A DNA stretch of 64,000 nucleotides. It comes from Camelimonas lactis (GTDB lineage: Bacteria; Pseudomonadota; Alphaproteobacteria; Rhizobiales; Beijerinckiaceae). The notes beneath the pieces were generated by a model, which was given only the letters and a program-made list of their open reading frames with translations, ran no database searches and was not told the DNA's origin. The stretch spans positions 248,001-312,000 of the forward strand of contig NZ_SLWL01000002.1 in assembly GCF_004342915.1 (NCBI RefSeq). The letters are read 5' to 3'. Position numbers and translations under genes: made by a program. Below are positions 17,256-26,237 of the stretch, in pieces (position 1 is the stretch's first letter; every line of letters starts with the position of its first letter).

Positions 17256-19403
17256 ATGAATTCGAGACTGACGCAGCCCGATGCGCAGCCCCATGCCGAC
17301 GCCAGGACGAAATCCCGCAGGCGCCCCGCGCGCCGGATCGCGGCGGGGGGCGCGCTGGCGTTCGTTATCACCGGCGCCGTGCTGGCGGGCGGCGCCCAGT
17401 GGACGGCGCATGAGGTGCGGGCCGCCCTGGCTGGCGTCGGCGTTGACGTGGCTGGCGTTTCCGTGGACCCGGTCTCCGGCTCCGTGACCCTCGATCGCGT
17501 CGCGGCCAGCCAGGATGGCGTGCGGGTTTCCATCGGCTCGATCGCGACGCCAGGGCATTTCGGCCTGTCCAGCGCCGCCGAGGCGGCGGGACCGGTCACG
17601 CTGACCGATATCGAAATCAGCAGCAAACAGCTCACCGTGCGCATTCCCCGGCTGGAGGTTGCCGGCGATAATGTGGACGAAGCGCGCCTGCGCGCCATCT
17701 TCGACAGGAAGGACGCCACGCCGTTGGCGAAGCGCCTGTCGGACATCAGCGTCAGCCGGGCCACGCTGCCTGAGCTGGTGCTTGTCCAGAAGAGCGACGC
17801 GGCGGAAACCACATCCACCTGGAAGCAGATCACCATCACTGACCTGAAGAACGGCGTGGCGGGCGCCATCACCTCCAGCGGCGCGACGTTCGCCACCAGG
17901 GCGGGCGAAACCAGCTCCACCGGCTCCATCGGCCAGACCGCCATGGAAAAGGTCAACCTGGCGCTGGTGGCGCGGCTTTACACCGAGGCGGCCGCCAATG
18001 ACGCCGATCGCCAGTTGCAGCCCGCTTATGGCGCGTTCTCGGCCAGCGACATCATGGTGAAGAGCGACGACGCCAGCTTCGCCATCAAGAGCGTGACCGG
18101 CAAGGATTTCAGGGCCCGTCTGCTCCGGCAGCCCCTGCTCGAACTGGCAGCCGACATTGAGGCGGTGAAAAACCCGGATGACCTCGATCCAAAGGCCCGC
18201 GCCGCCTATTACGGCAATGTCGCGGACATCCTGGAGGCGTTCTCGTTCGGCGAGGCAACCGTCACCGGGATGACCTTCGATGTTCCCGATGAGAGCAACG
18301 CCGACGATGACGACAGCAGCGACGCCGGCAAGCCTGACGCGAAAGACCAGGGCGCCAAAGCCAGGGACGCAAGGGGCGACAAGCCTGCGCCACGCATTCG
18401 CGGCGAGATCGCCTCGCTGTCGTTCGGCGCCGCCGTGGCCCAGGGCGGTCTCAGCTTCTCCGGCCTGAAGGTCGCGCCCGTGGAGGGCGACCTGGTGGCC
18501 ATCGGCGAGGGCAGCGTCAGCAATCTCGCGGCGAAGCTCGCGGACATGTTCCGCAAGCTCGCGGACGGCGCGGCCGCCGGCAAGGACGACGAATCGTCCC
18601 TGGCGTCGCTGACGCCGGCGGCGGGCGCCCTGACGCTGAAGAATATCGACGTGAATGTCGCCAGCCCCGAGACGCCAGGCGAGCGGGTGAAGTTCACCGT
18701 GCAGGGCTTCTCCGGCTCCTACAGCGACCCGGTCAACGGCGCGCCCACCGCCGTCAAAACCAGCCTTGACCGGCTGGTGATCGACCTGCCCCAACCCCGG
18801 AAGGATGACGGGGAGGACGACAGCGATTCCTCCGTCAACGCCACCCTGACCAAGCTGCGCGCCATGGGCTACGACAGGCTCGACCTGTCGGGGACCATCG
18901 ACGGCAAGTGGGACGCGGCGACAAAGGACCTGCGTATCGGCGCGCTCTCGTTCGGCGCCGCGGACATGGGCAGCGTCAGGCTCACCGGCCTGCTCGGCAA
19001 TGTGAGTCAGGAGCTGTTTACCGCCAGCGACGACAGGCGCCAGCAACTGCTGCTGGCCTCGCGGCTGAAAAACCTGTCGCTCGACGTTACCGACGGCGGC
19101 TTCGCGAAGCGGTTCGCCACGTTGCAGGCGAAGGAACAGGGCGACAGCGACGCAACCCAGGTTCGCGCCGGCTGGGCCGCGCTGGCGCAGATGCTGCTGC
19201 CGTCAATGATCGGCTCCAGCGACGGCGCCAGGGCGCTCACCGGCGCCCTTGGCAAATTCATCCGGGACAGCGGCTCGCTGAGCCTCTCGGCGACGTCGCG
19301 CAAGCCGGAAGGCGATCCGGTCAGCCAGCTGGTCATGGACGCCGCTTCCGGCAACCCGGATGCGCTGTTTGAGGCGCTCGATTTCAAGGCCACGGCGAAA
19401 TAA
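17256..19403 (+). CDS. Uncharacterised 715-residue membrane-anchored protein
   Basis: No family is recognised with confidence. The first 30 residues are polar and Arg-rich, followed by one hydrophobic segment at about 32-50 (IAAGGALAFVITGAVLAGGA), so a large C-terminal part is probably periplasmic. That part shows many short alternating hydrophobic strands with Gly/Ser/Thr/Asp turns (for example VSVDPVSGSVTLDRV and LTLKNIDVNVASPE), resembling AsmA/DUF748-type lipid-transfer proteins. An acidic linker at about residues 343-378 (SNADDDDSSDAGKPD) splits it. The ATG lies 12 bases after AGGA. A role at the cell envelope is inference only. Confidence 0.75.
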   Translation: MNSRLTQPDAQPHADARTKSRRRPARRIAAGGALAFVITGAVLAGGAQWTAHEVRAALAGVGVDVAGVSVDPVSGSVTLDRVAASQDGVRVSIGSIATPGHFGLSSAAEAAGPVTLTDIEISSKQLTVRIPRLEVAGDNVDEARLRAIFDRKDATPLAKRLSDISVSRATLPELVLVQKSDAAETTSTWKQITITDLKNGVAGAITSSGATFATRAGETSSTGSIGQTAMEKVNLALVARLYTEAAANDADRQLQPAYGAFSASDIMVKSDDASFAIKSVTGKDFRARLLRQPLLELAADIEAVKNPDDLDPKARAAYYGNVADILEAFSFGEATVTGMTFDVPDESNADDDDSSDAGKPDAKDQGAKARDARGDKPAPRIRGEIASLSFGAAVAQGGLSFSGLKVAPVEGDLVAIGEGSVSNLAAKLADMFRKLADGAAAGKDDESSLASLTPAAGALTLKNIDVNVASPETPGERVKFTVQGFSGSYSDPVNGAPTAVKTSLDRLVIDLPQPRKDDGEDDSDSSVNATLTKLRAMGYDRLDLSGTIDGKWDAATKDLRIGALSFGAADMGSVRLTGLLGNVSQELFTASDDRRQQLLLASRLKNLSLDVTDGGFAKRFATLQAKEQGDSDATQVRAGWAALAQMLLPSMIGSSDGARALTGALGKFIRDSGSLSLSATSRKPEGDPVSQLVMDAASGNPDALFEALDFKATAK

Positions 19404-19502
19404 CGCCGGCCACGCTTTGACGTCGTCGCGCGGGCGCTGCACATTGCGGCGCCCGTCGCTGTTTCGGGATTTCAGAACTGATTTGCAGGAGCGCGACCTG
19501 GC

Positions 19503-20105
19503 ATGGGGCTGATTGGACAGTGGCGCAATCCGCACAACGAAACCCGCGTGCATCTGGCCAGCCTGGCGAAGAAGCGCGGGTTCAGCTTCGGGGCTTACAG
19601 CTATGGCCGGCCCAAGGTGCGGTTCGCGGAATCGGGCGCGAAGCTCAGCATCGGCCGTTATTGCTCGATCGCCGACAAGGTAGAGATCCTGCTTGGCGGC
19701 AACCACCGGCTGGACTGGGTGTCGACCTTCCCCTTCCCGGCGTTTCCAACGGTCTGGCCCGGCGCCGACAGCGACTATCACGCCACCGCGGGCGACGTGC
19801 ACATCGGCCATGACGTCTGGCTCGGCTCCGGCTGCATGATTCTTTCCGGCGTCACCATAGGTCACGGCGCGGTCGTGGCGGCCCGGGCGGTGGTGACGAA
19901 ACATGTGCCGCCCTACGCCATCGTTGGCGGCAATCCGGCGCGCGTCATCCGCTACCGTTTCAGCGAATCCGATATCGCCGCCCTGCTCGCCAGCGCCTGG
20001 TGGGACCTGCCGAAGGAACAGGTGCAGACGCTGCTGCCGCTGCTGCAGGACACGGACGTCGCGGCCTTCGCCGCCGCCGTGCGGAAAATTCGCGACGGGG
20101 GCTGA
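19503..20105 (+). CDS. CatB-like xenobiotic/sugar O-acetyltransferase (left-handed beta-helix)
   Basis: A 200-residue hexapeptide-repeat acetyltransferase. Imperfect [IV]G-x4 repeats appear at [22 protein letters not shown] and at [38 protein letters not shown], and the [11 protein letters not shown] ending is typical of the CatB/VatD/LpxA-like group. The His in GGNH is the likely catalytic base. Acetyl-CoA is the expected donor. Substrate is unknown; sugar or surface polysaccharide is as likely as an antibiotic. Confidence 0.87.
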   Translation: MGLIGQWRNPHNETRVHLASLAKKRGFSFGAYSYGRPKVRFAESGAKLSIGRYCSIADKVEILLGGNHRLDWVSTFPFPAFPTVWPGADSDYHATAGDVHIGHDVWLGSGCMILSGVTIGHGAVVAARAVVTKHVPPYAIVGGNPARVIRYRFSESDIAALLASAWWDLPKEQVQTLLPLLQDTDVAAFAAAVRKIRDGG

Positions 20106-20140
20106 CAGGAAACCGAATCTGGCTGGGACAGGGCCGCCGG

Positions 20141-20184
20141 CGGCTGGCGCGAAGCCGGCGTACATCGAATTTTTGCGCCAGCCG
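20141..20184. repeat. 10-bp inverted repeat after the acetyltransferase gene
   Basis: CGGCTGGCGC (20141-20150) pairs exactly with 20175-20184 across a 24-base loop that contains TTTTT. It begins 35 bases after the stop codon. It could be a terminator or RNA-stability hairpin, but there is no U tract after the stem. Confidence 0.5.
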
Positions 20185-20306
20185 TCTGGTCCGGCCGGTT
20201 TTCCGTCAGCGGCGGCGCATCCGGCGTTCCGTAAAACATTTCAGAACGACGCGCGGCCGCGAAATAATTTTCTCCCGACGCCCCCGGACGCGAAACCTCC
20301 CTCTTG

Positions 20307-20326
20307 TGCCGGAGGAAAATCCGGCA
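20307..20326 (+). repeat. Hairpin just upstream of the metA leader element
   Basis: A 7-bp perfect dyad TGCCGGA-6 nt-TCCGGCA. It overlaps a weak promoter-like pair (TTGTGC at 20305-20310 and TAGACA at 20327-20332), so it may be an operator over the metA promoter or an extra helix of the leader RNA. Confidence 0.4.
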
Positions 20327-20337
20327 TAGACAGGGCC

Positions 20338-20418
20338 TTACATCAGGAGTTGGGATGGTTTCCCAACGCCAACCTGCCTGTTCCGGGCAAGGTGGCGCTC
20401 CCCAAGGGGAGGATGTGG
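20338..20418 (+). promoter_or_regulatory. Structured RNA leader of metA, candidate SAM-I/SAM-IV-like riboswitch
   Basis: The 81 bases fold on paper into a closed four-way junction. P1 pairs 20338-20344 with 20412-20418 (two G-U pairs). P2 is a perfect 7-bp stem, 20349-20355 with 20361-20367. P3 pairs 20368-20378 with 20386-20396 (10 bp, two opposed single-A bulges). P4 pairs 20398-20403 with 20406-20411. The P2 loop GGTT (20357-20360) could alternatively pair with AACC (20371-20374). A P1 enclosing three hairpins and words such as CCAACC and AAGGTGGCG recall the SAM-I/SAM-IV clan, and metA is a logical target. The known alphaproteobacterial metA riboswitch, SAM-II, has a quite different fold and was not found. 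The 146 bases after it would hold the expression platform. Confidence 0.5.
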
Positions 20419-20564
20419 CCGACCGGCAACCAAACGGAACCAGCCACCGCACCCACCTGCCCGATTCAGGCGCGCGAGAGACGGCCACAAGCCGCCATCG
20501 CGCTGTCGTTTGTCGACGCGCTTTCCCGTCTGACGGAGAACGCGAAACCTGAGTGGATGCGCCG

Positions 20565-21488
20565 ATGCCCATCAAGCTGCCCGATGATCTGCCCGCTTTC
20601 AGCACCCTTGAGGCCGAGGGCGTGATGGTCATGCGCGAAACCGACGCGGTGCGTCAGGATATCCGCCCGCTGCGTATCGGCTTCCTCAACCTGATGCCCA
20701 ACAAGATCCGGACGGAGACGCAGATCGCCCGCCTGATCGGCGCGACGCCGCTGCAGGTGGAGATGACGCTGGTGCGCATTTCCGGCCATACGCCGCGCAA
20801 TACGCCGGCCGAGCACATGATCGCCTTCTATCGCACATGGGAGGAAATCCGCGAGGAGAAGTTCGACGGGTTCATCATCACCGGCGCGCCGGTGGAGCGG
20901 TTGCCGTTCGAGGAGGTGAACTATTGGGACGAGCTGCGCCGGATCTTCGACTGGACGCAGACCCATGTGCATCGCTCCTTCAACATCTGCTGGGGCGCCC
21001 AGGCCGCCGTGCACCACTTCCACGGCATGCCCAAATATGAGCTGGAGCAGAAGGCGTTCGGCGTGTTCCGCCATCGCAACCTGTGCCCGGCCTCCCCCTA
21101 TCTGCGCGGTTTCTCGGACGATTTCTCGATCCCGGTGTCACGCTGGACCGAGGTGCGCAAGGCCGATATTCCGGCGGGCTCCGGCGTGAAGGTGCTGGCG
21201 GAGAGCGACAGGGCGGGCCTGTGCCTGCTGGACGATCCGGCGACGGCCTCGCTGCACATGTTCAATCACATCGAGTATGACTCGACCTCCCTGGCCGAGG
21301 AGTATTTCCGCGATCTCAGCGCCAATATTCCGATGGCCATCCCGCACGACTATTTCCCGGGGGACAACCCGGAGCTGATGCCCAACAACCGCTGGCGCAG
21401 CCACGCTCACCTGCTGTTCGGCAACTGGATCAACGAGATGTACCAGACGACGCCGTTCGACCTTCGCGATATCGGCAAGAAGCGCTGA
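20565..21488 (+). CDS. metAA: Homoserine O-acetyltransferase (MetA family)
   Basis: A 307-residue class I glutamine amidotransferase-like enzyme that acylates L-homoserine, the first step committed to methionine. The catalytic Cys142 lies in [15 protein letters not shown] and the His/Glu pair in FNHIEYD. Residue 111, in GAPVERLPF, is Glu; this position is known to select acetyl-CoA, while Gly in E. coli MetA selects succinyl-CoA, so an acetyltransferase is predicted. The ATG giving [10 protein letters not shown] is chosen over a GTG 12 bases upstream because it is the family N-terminus and puts Glu and Cys at 111 and 142. Regulation probably acts through the leader RNA upstream. Confidence 0.95.
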   Translation: MPIKLPDDLPAFSTLEAEGVMVMRETDAVRQDIRPLRIGFLNLMPNKIRTETQIARLIGATPLQVEMTLVRISGHTPRNTPAEHMIAFYRTWEEIREEKFDGFIITGAPVERLPFEEVNYWDELRRIFDWTQTHVHRSFNICWGAQAAVHHFHGMPKYELEQKAFGVFRHRNLCPASPYLRGFSDDFSIPVSRWTEVRKADIPAGSGVKVLAESDRAGLCLLDDPATASLHMFNHIEYDSTSLAEEYFRDLSANIPMAIPHDYFPGDNPELMPNNRWRSHAHLLFGNWINEMYQTTPFDLRDIGKKR

Positions 21489-21517
21489 GCCGTCAACCTG
21501 CAAGTCGCCGCCAGCAC

Positions 21518-21544
21518 CAATGCCCGCGCCATGCGCGGGCATTG
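21518..21544. terminator. Hairpin between convergent metA and acyltransferase genes
   Basis: A perfect 12-bp stem (21518-21529 with 21533-21544) with a 3-base loop stands 29 bases after metA and 35 bases after the opposing gene. Neither strand has a U tract, so it may act as a bidirectional hairpin that protects 3' ends or needs a factor to terminate. Confidence 0.55.
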
Positions 21545-21578
21545 TCGCATGCGGACGTTCCAGGGCTCCCGGAGGCCG

Positions 21579-22718
21579 TCAGATCGGTCGCGGGCGGTCG
21601 CGACGGTCAAGGAGGCGACGCTTGATATTGAGCGCCGGCTTCTCGACCATCCGCCACGAAACAAAGCCGACGAGCACGGTCAGAACCAGCGCCGGCGTCA
21701 GCAGGACGAGCGCGCCGGCCAGCGGAAACAGCGCGTGCAGCGCCTGCTGGATCGGCCAGCCGTACAGGTAAACGCCATAGGACACATCGTCCCGGGGCCC
21801 AGGAACGAACCGGCTGACGGGAACCAGCGCCAGCCACATCAGGCAATAGGCCTCAGTGAGAAACAGCGCCGCATTGTAGGCGAAGGTGTGCCGCAGCAGC
21901 ACGACGCCGGCGATCATGAACATCGCCGCCAGGACCGACAGGCGGATGGAGCCGCCGAAGCGGTAGAACACCGCGCCGGCCGTGAACAGCAACGGCAGCC
22001 GTACGGCGGTCTGCAGGCCCTTGGCGGCGTCCGGCTGCAACCAGTCCAGCAGCAGCAGAGCGGCGGTCAGCGACAGCATGAGGCCAAGCGCCAGCCGGCG
22101 GCTGCGCAGCAGGCCAAGCGCGCCGATCACGAATACGGCGACGTAACAGATCACCTCATATTTCAGCGTCCACACCGTTCCCATGGGGAAGCGGAAGGGA
22201 TTGTTCTCAAACACCCCCGGCAGAACGGTGTTGCTCTTGTAGGTGGTCAGGGTCTGGACAACGAATTTCCAGGTTCCCGCATCGGCCAGATAACGGAACG
22301 GCCCGAGGGAACTGAGCGCCGCGCCCAGCACCAGCCCGACCATCAGCGTGGCGACGATCAGACCGGGGGCGATGCGCAATACGCGGGCAAGGGCATAGTC
22401 GAGCCAGCCGCGCCGGTCGAAACTCATGGTGACGAGAAACCCGGAAATGACGAAGAAGCCGTTCACGGCGTGCTCGCCCAGGGTGTAGCCGGTCGCGGCC
22501 GTCAGCGGCTCGTCGTGCACATTGCCGGTGATGACGCTGAAGCCGTGCGAGACGACCACGGCCACCGCCATCACCAGGCGCAGCAGGTTGAAATTGTTGG
22601 CGCGGCCGACAGAGGCCTCCGTCACCGTGGGGGCGCCCAGCAGCCCGCCCCGCCACGGCTCCGCCGCCACCGCCTCGCCGGCCTGCACCGCGCCCACGCG
22701 TTCGATCCTGCTGGTCAT
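21579..22718 (-). CDS. Acyltransferase 3 family membrane protein (OafA/YrhL-like)
   Basis: A 379-residue protein with about ten hydrophobic helices. The family hallmarks are NNFNLLRLVMAVAVVVSHGF (conserved Arg-x10-His) and NGFFVISGFLVTMSF, followed by a basic WLDYALARVLRIAPGL. It ends VSWRMVEKPAL, the usual end of OafA-like transferases. They move acetyl or other acyl groups from the cytoplasm to surface sugars such as O-antigen or exopolysaccharide. The ATG at 22718 directly follows GAGAGG; 31 more upstream codons are ignored. With the GT2 enzyme upstream it suggests surface glycan modification. Confidence 0.88.
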   Translation of the reverse strand: MTSRIERVGAVQAGEAVAAEPWRGGLLGAPTVTEASVGRANNFNLLRLVMAVAVVVSHGFSVITGNVHDEPLTAATGYTLGEHAVNGFFVISGFLVTMSFDRRGWLDYALARVLRIAPGLIVATLMVGLVLGAALSSLGPFRYLADAGTWKFVVQTLTTYKSNTVLPGVFENNPFRFPMGTVWTLKYEVICYVAVFVIGALGLLRSRRLALGLMLSLTAALLLLDWLQPDAAKGLQTAVRLPLLFTAGAVFYRFGGSIRLSVLAAMFMIAGVVLLRHTFAYNAALFLTEAYCLMWLALVPVSRFVPGPRDDVSYGVYLYGWPIQQALHALFPLAGALVLLTPALVLTVLVGFVSWRMVEKPALNIKRRLLDRRDRPRPI

Positions 22719-23064
22719 CCTCTCGTCATCCTGCCCCTGATTTCCATCACCCGCATCCCGGGACATTCCCATGACGCGCGCATTCCACGCTTCGCGAAGA
22801 ACATGCTTCAATACAAACAGTTGGCGCCTATCCTGCGCCTCAGCCTTGCGTTTCGTCCATCGCCCACGAGCGACATGCGGCGCCGGGGCGTTCCCGCGCC
22901 AGGCAGGCGCCTTTTCGCCCTGGGGCAGTTTTCAGGCATCCTGGACCCGAAACTGCACCAGCTTTCTTTATTTTGAGCGAATTCTGATCGATCCGCCGAT
23001 CCCGACTGACCGGAAATCGTTCCAGGAAACATGCGACTTCAGCGTGACGGATCAGTTTTGCGGT
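22719..23064. other. Intergenic space between glycosyltransferase and acyltransferase genes
   Basis: 346 bases between two minus-strand genes. No reading frame with a recognisable product, no tRNA-like structure and no clear terminator were seen. The part nearest 22719 holds the acyltransferase ribosome-binding site; an AT-richer patch (22970-23010) could be its promoter, without a good consensus match. Confidence 0.4.
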
Positions 23065-23976
23065 TCATTCCGTCTGGCGTTTGTCCTGTTCATCTGGCGC
23101 CGGCCCCAGATGCTCCCGCATCACCGCCTGCCTGCCGCGCAGGAAAGCCAGGGCGCCCGCGGCGCTGCCGGCGTAGCGCTCGATGGTGGCGCGGCGGAAA
23201 CTGAACAGCGCCAGCAGGGTCTTGCAACCGTTGACCAGGGCGGTCGCCAGGGCCGGCGACGCCAGGCCCCATTTGCGCGCCACATAGGCCTGCGACCACG
23301 CCATGTGCCAGCGGGCCCGGAATATCCTGCCAGGCGCCCTGCCCGCCGATTTGCCGCGGCCATGCCGGGCGATGGCGTCGTGCACATGCACCAGCGCCAG
23401 GCCGGCGTCGGCGACGCGGCGGCACAGGTCGTCATCCTCATAGAACAGGAAGATATGGGGATCGTAGCCGCCGAGCCGCTGGAACACCGCGCGCCGCATC
23501 AGCAGGCAGGCGCCGGAGAGAAACGGCGCGCAACAGTCGCCTTCCGGCAGGCGCAGGATGTCGGGCGGATTGGTCAGATAGGGCGACAGCAGCGAACGGC
23601 GCTGGAAAAACAGCCGGCCGTCCGGCTCGATGATGCGCGGCGCCAGCATGCCGGCGTCCGGCCAGCGCTCCGCCGCCGCGACCAGGGCCGCGACGCAGCC
23701 CGGGTCAGGCGCGCAATCGGGATTGATGATGAGGATGTAGTCACTGGCGACGGCGGCGGCGCCGATATTGTTGCCGCGTCCGTAGCCCTCGTTGCGGGCG
23801 TTGCGAATGACGCGCGCGCCGTGGGCCGCTGCGACCGCCGCCGTGTCGTCGTCGCTGGCGTTATCGACGACGATGACGGCGACGCCCTCGCGGTTCAGCG
23901 CCTCCAGGCACTCCGGCAGCGCCCCGGCGCTGTTCCACGCCACGACGATGGCGGTGACAGCGGTGTCAGCGCTCAT
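23065..23976 (-). CDS. Family 2 glycosyltransferase (rhamnosyltransferase-like)
   Basis: A 303-residue GT-A glycosyltransferase. AIVVAWNSAGALPECLEAL opens the nucleotide-sugar-binding domain; VDNASDD and INPDCAP carry acidic residues, the latter the metal-binding DXD equivalent. FLSGACLLMRRAVF and GGYDPHIFLFYEDDDLCRRV (the ED motif of the base) are typical of the WsaF/RfbN-like GT2 proteins that build surface polysaccharides. No transmembrane segment is obvious. The ATG follows AGAAATGG without a strong Shine-Dalgarno. Confidence 0.9.
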   Translation of the reverse strand: MSADTAVTAIVVAWNSAGALPECLEALNREGVAVIVVDNASDDDTAAVAAAHGARVIRNARNEGYGRGNNIGAAAVASDYILIINPDCAPDPGCVAALVAAAERWPDAGMLAPRIIEPDGRLFFQRRSLLSPYLTNPPDILRLPEGDCCAPFLSGACLLMRRAVFQRLGGYDPHIFLFYEDDDLCRRVADAGLALVHVHDAIARHGRGKSAGRAPGRIFRARWHMAWSQAYVARKWGLASPALATALVNGCKTLLALFSFRRATIERYAGSAAGALAFLRGRQAVMREHLGPAPDEQDKRQTE

Positions 23977-24129
23977 CCCATTTCTCCATGGCGCCTGCGG
24001 CGTTCACGCAGCGCCGCCGGCGGCGCCGGGCGGAAGACAAGGCCAGTTCCGGCGCCCACGAAGGAGCCGCTTGTCCCTGCGGCGCGCGACCGACGCCAGA
24101 TGGCCGCGTTGGCGCGCCCTTACGTAAAA

Positions 24130-24160
24130 GGGGGCGCCAGCCGGTCTTGGCGGACGCCCC
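24130..24160 (-). terminator. Rho-independent terminator after aspS
   Basis: A GC stem (GGGGGCGCCA against TGGCG-GA-CGCCCC with a 2-base bulge) is followed on the minus strand by TTTTACG. It lies 67 bases beyond the aspS stop. Confidence 0.65.
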
Positions 24161-24226
24161 ATCCAGTTCAGGCCCCGTTCGGGGCATGACCATGATCTGG
24201 AAAACCAGAGCCAACGGCCGCCGTTG

Positions 24227-26020
24227 TCACGCCTCCGGCAGGTTGAGCCGGATGTGCAGTTCGCGCAGCTGCTTCGGGCCCACTTCGGCGGGCGATCCCA
24301 TCAGCAGGTCTTCCGCCCGCTGGTTCATCGGGAACAGCGAGATCTCGCGCAGGTTGTTAACGCCGCAGAGCAGCATGACGATGCGGTCGACGCCAGCGGC
24401 CATGCCGCCATGGGGCGGCGCGCCATACTGGAAGGCGCGATACATGCCGCCGAAGCGCTCGACCACGGTCGCCTCGTCATAGCCGGCCAGTTCAAACGCC
24501 TTCACCATCGCCTCGGGGCGGTGGTTGCGGATGCCGCCCGAGGCGATCTCGTAGCCATTGCAGGCGATGTCGTACTGGAAGGCGTTGATGGTCAGCGGGT
24601 CCTGAGAGTTCAGCGCCTCCAGGCCGCCCTGCGGCATCGAGAACGGATTGTGCGAGAAGTCGACCTTCTTCTCGTCCTCGTTCCACTCGTAGAACGGGAA
24701 GTCGACGATCCAGGCCAGCTCGTAACGGTCGTGATCGACCAGCTTCAGGTCCTCGCCCACCTTGGTGCGGGCCATGCCCGCGAACTTGTAGAACTTCTGC
24801 GGATCGCCGGCGACGAAGAAGGCGGCGTCGCCTTCCTTCAGGCCAAGCGCCTGACGGATAGCCTCAACGCGCTCCGGGCCGATGTTGTTGGCGATCGGGC
24901 CGCGGCCAACCACGCCGGTCGCGCCCTCACCCTCGGCCGCGCCCCACATGATGTAGCCAAGGCCCGGCTGGCCTTCGCCCTGGGCCCAGGAGTTCATGCG
25001 GTCGCAGAACGAACGGCTGCCGCCGCCGGGGCCCGGAATGGCCCACACTTCATTGCCCGCGCTTTCGAGCATGCGCGCGAACACCTTGAAGTTGGAGCCA
25101 CGGAAATGCTCCGAGACGTTCTGCATGATCAGCGGATTGCGCAGGTCCGGCTTGTCGGTGCCGTATTTGCGCAGCGCCTCGGCGTAGGGAATGCGCGGCC
25201 AGTTCTGCGTCACCGGCTTGCCGTCGGCGAATTCCTCGAACACGCCGGTGATCACCGGCTCGACGGCGGCGAAAATGTCTTCCTGCTCGACGAAGCTCAT
25301 TTCGAGATCGAGCTGGTAGAACTCACCCGGCAAGCGGTCGGCGCGCGGATCCTCGTCGCGGAAGCACGGCGCGATCTGGAAGTAGCGGTCGAAGCCGCTC
25401 ATCATGATCAGCTGCTTGTACTGCTGCGGCGCCTGCGGCAGGGCGTAGAACTTGCCGGGGTGGATGCGGCTCGGCACCAGGAAGTCGCGGGCGCCTTCCG
25501 GCGACGACGCGGTCAGGATCGGCGTCTGGAACTCGAAGAAACCCTGGTCCTGCATGCGGTTGCGCATGCTGGTGATGATGCGGCCGCGCTTCATGATGTT
25601 GGCGTGCAGCTTCTCGCGGCGCAGATCGAGGAAGCGGTACTTCAGGCGGATCTCTTCCGGGTACTCCTGGTCGCCAAACACCGGCAGCGGCAGCTCGGAT
25701 GCCGCGCCCAGCACTTCCGCGTCCGTCACGTAAAGCTCAACCTCGCCGGTCGGCAGCTCCGGGTTGACGGTGCCCTCGGGACGGGCGCGCACCTTGCCGT
25801 CGACCCGCACCACCCACTCGGACCTCACCTGCTCCATCAGGCTGAACACTGGCGAATCGGGGTCGACCACGCACTGCACGACGCCATAATGATCGCGCAG
25901 GTCGATAAACAGCACGCCGCCATGGTCACGGATACGGTGACACCATCCGGAAAGTCGCGCCTGGCTGCCGATATCCGACGCGCGCAGGGCGCCACACGTA
26001 TGGGAGCGGTAACGATGCAT
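24227..26020 (-). CDS. aspS: Aspartyl-tRNA synthetase
   Basis: A 597-residue class II synthetase of the bacterial type. The N-terminal OB fold binds the anticodon ([21 protein letters not shown]). Catalytic motif 2 is [16 protein letters not shown] and motif 3 is [18 protein letters not shown] insertion domain lies between (about 300-420). Many alphaproteobacteria use a non-discriminating enzyme that also charges tRNA-Asn for GatCAB, but this cannot be decided here. The start [12 protein letters not shown] is the family one. It is divergent from rnd. Confidence 0.96.
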   Translation of the reverse strand: MHRYRSHTCGALRASDIGSQARLSGWCHRIRDHGGVLFIDLRDHYGVVQCVVDPDSPVFSLMEQVRSEWVVRVDGKVRARPEGTVNPELPTGEVELYVTDAEVLGAASELPLPVFGDQEYPEEIRLKYRFLDLRREKLHANIMKRGRIITSMRNRMQDQGFFEFQTPILTASSPEGARDFLVPSRIHPGKFYALPQAPQQYKQLIMMSGFDRYFQIAPCFRDEDPRADRLPGEFYQLDLEMSFVEQEDIFAAVEPVITGVFEEFADGKPVTQNWPRIPYAEALRKYGTDKPDLRNPLIMQNVSEHFRGSNFKVFARMLESAGNEVWAIPGPGGGSRSFCDRMNSWAQGEGQPGLGYIMWGAAEGEGATGVVGRGPIANNIGPERVEAIRQALGLKEGDAAFFVAGDPQKFYKFAGMARTKVGEDLKLVDHDRYELAWIVDFPFYEWNEDEKKVDFSHNPFSMPQGGLEALNSQDPLTINAFQYDIACNGYEIASGGIRNHRPEAMVKAFELAGYDEATVVERFGGMYRAFQYGAPPHGGMAAGVDRIVMLLCGVNNLREISLFPMNQRAEDLLMGSPAEVGPKQLRELHIRLNLPEA

Positions 26021-26208
26021 TGTCTTGCGCCAGATCCTTGAAAAAAACGGGGACGCCGGGAAACTTGGCAACGCCGGCGGCAAACGGGAGCGCGACAAAA
26101 CCCATACGGCGCACGCCTTGTCAAGGCGAACGCCGTGCAGGAGGCGCCGACAGGTCCTTGCGGAGAAATTATGGCGTCGGCGCGTCAAAAAAGCTAAACA
26201 GTCGGGAC

Positions 26209-26231
26209 ATTCCTCCCAGCGTGGTCTATAG
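26209..26231 (+). promoter_or_regulatory. Possible rnd promoter placing the transcript start at or near the ATG
   Basis: CTATAG at 26226-26231 matches the alphaproteobacterial sigma-70 -10 consensus (CTATAT) and GGGACA about 16-17 bases upstream is a weak -35. Transcription would begin at about 26238, which is the rnd start codon, and no Shine-Dalgarno sequence precedes that ATG. Confidence 0.35.
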
Positions 26232-26237
26232 CCCGGT

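Noticed and set aside
20106-20560. SAM-II riboswitch expected upstream of alphaproteobacterial metA
   Set aside because: The short H-type pseudoknot and its conserved words were not found; a different multi-helix element occupies the leader.
19503-23976. Antibiotic-resistance island based on the CatB-like acetyltransferase
   Set aside because: The fold family includes many sugar acetyltransferases, no mobile element is near, and neighbours suggest surface glycan modification.
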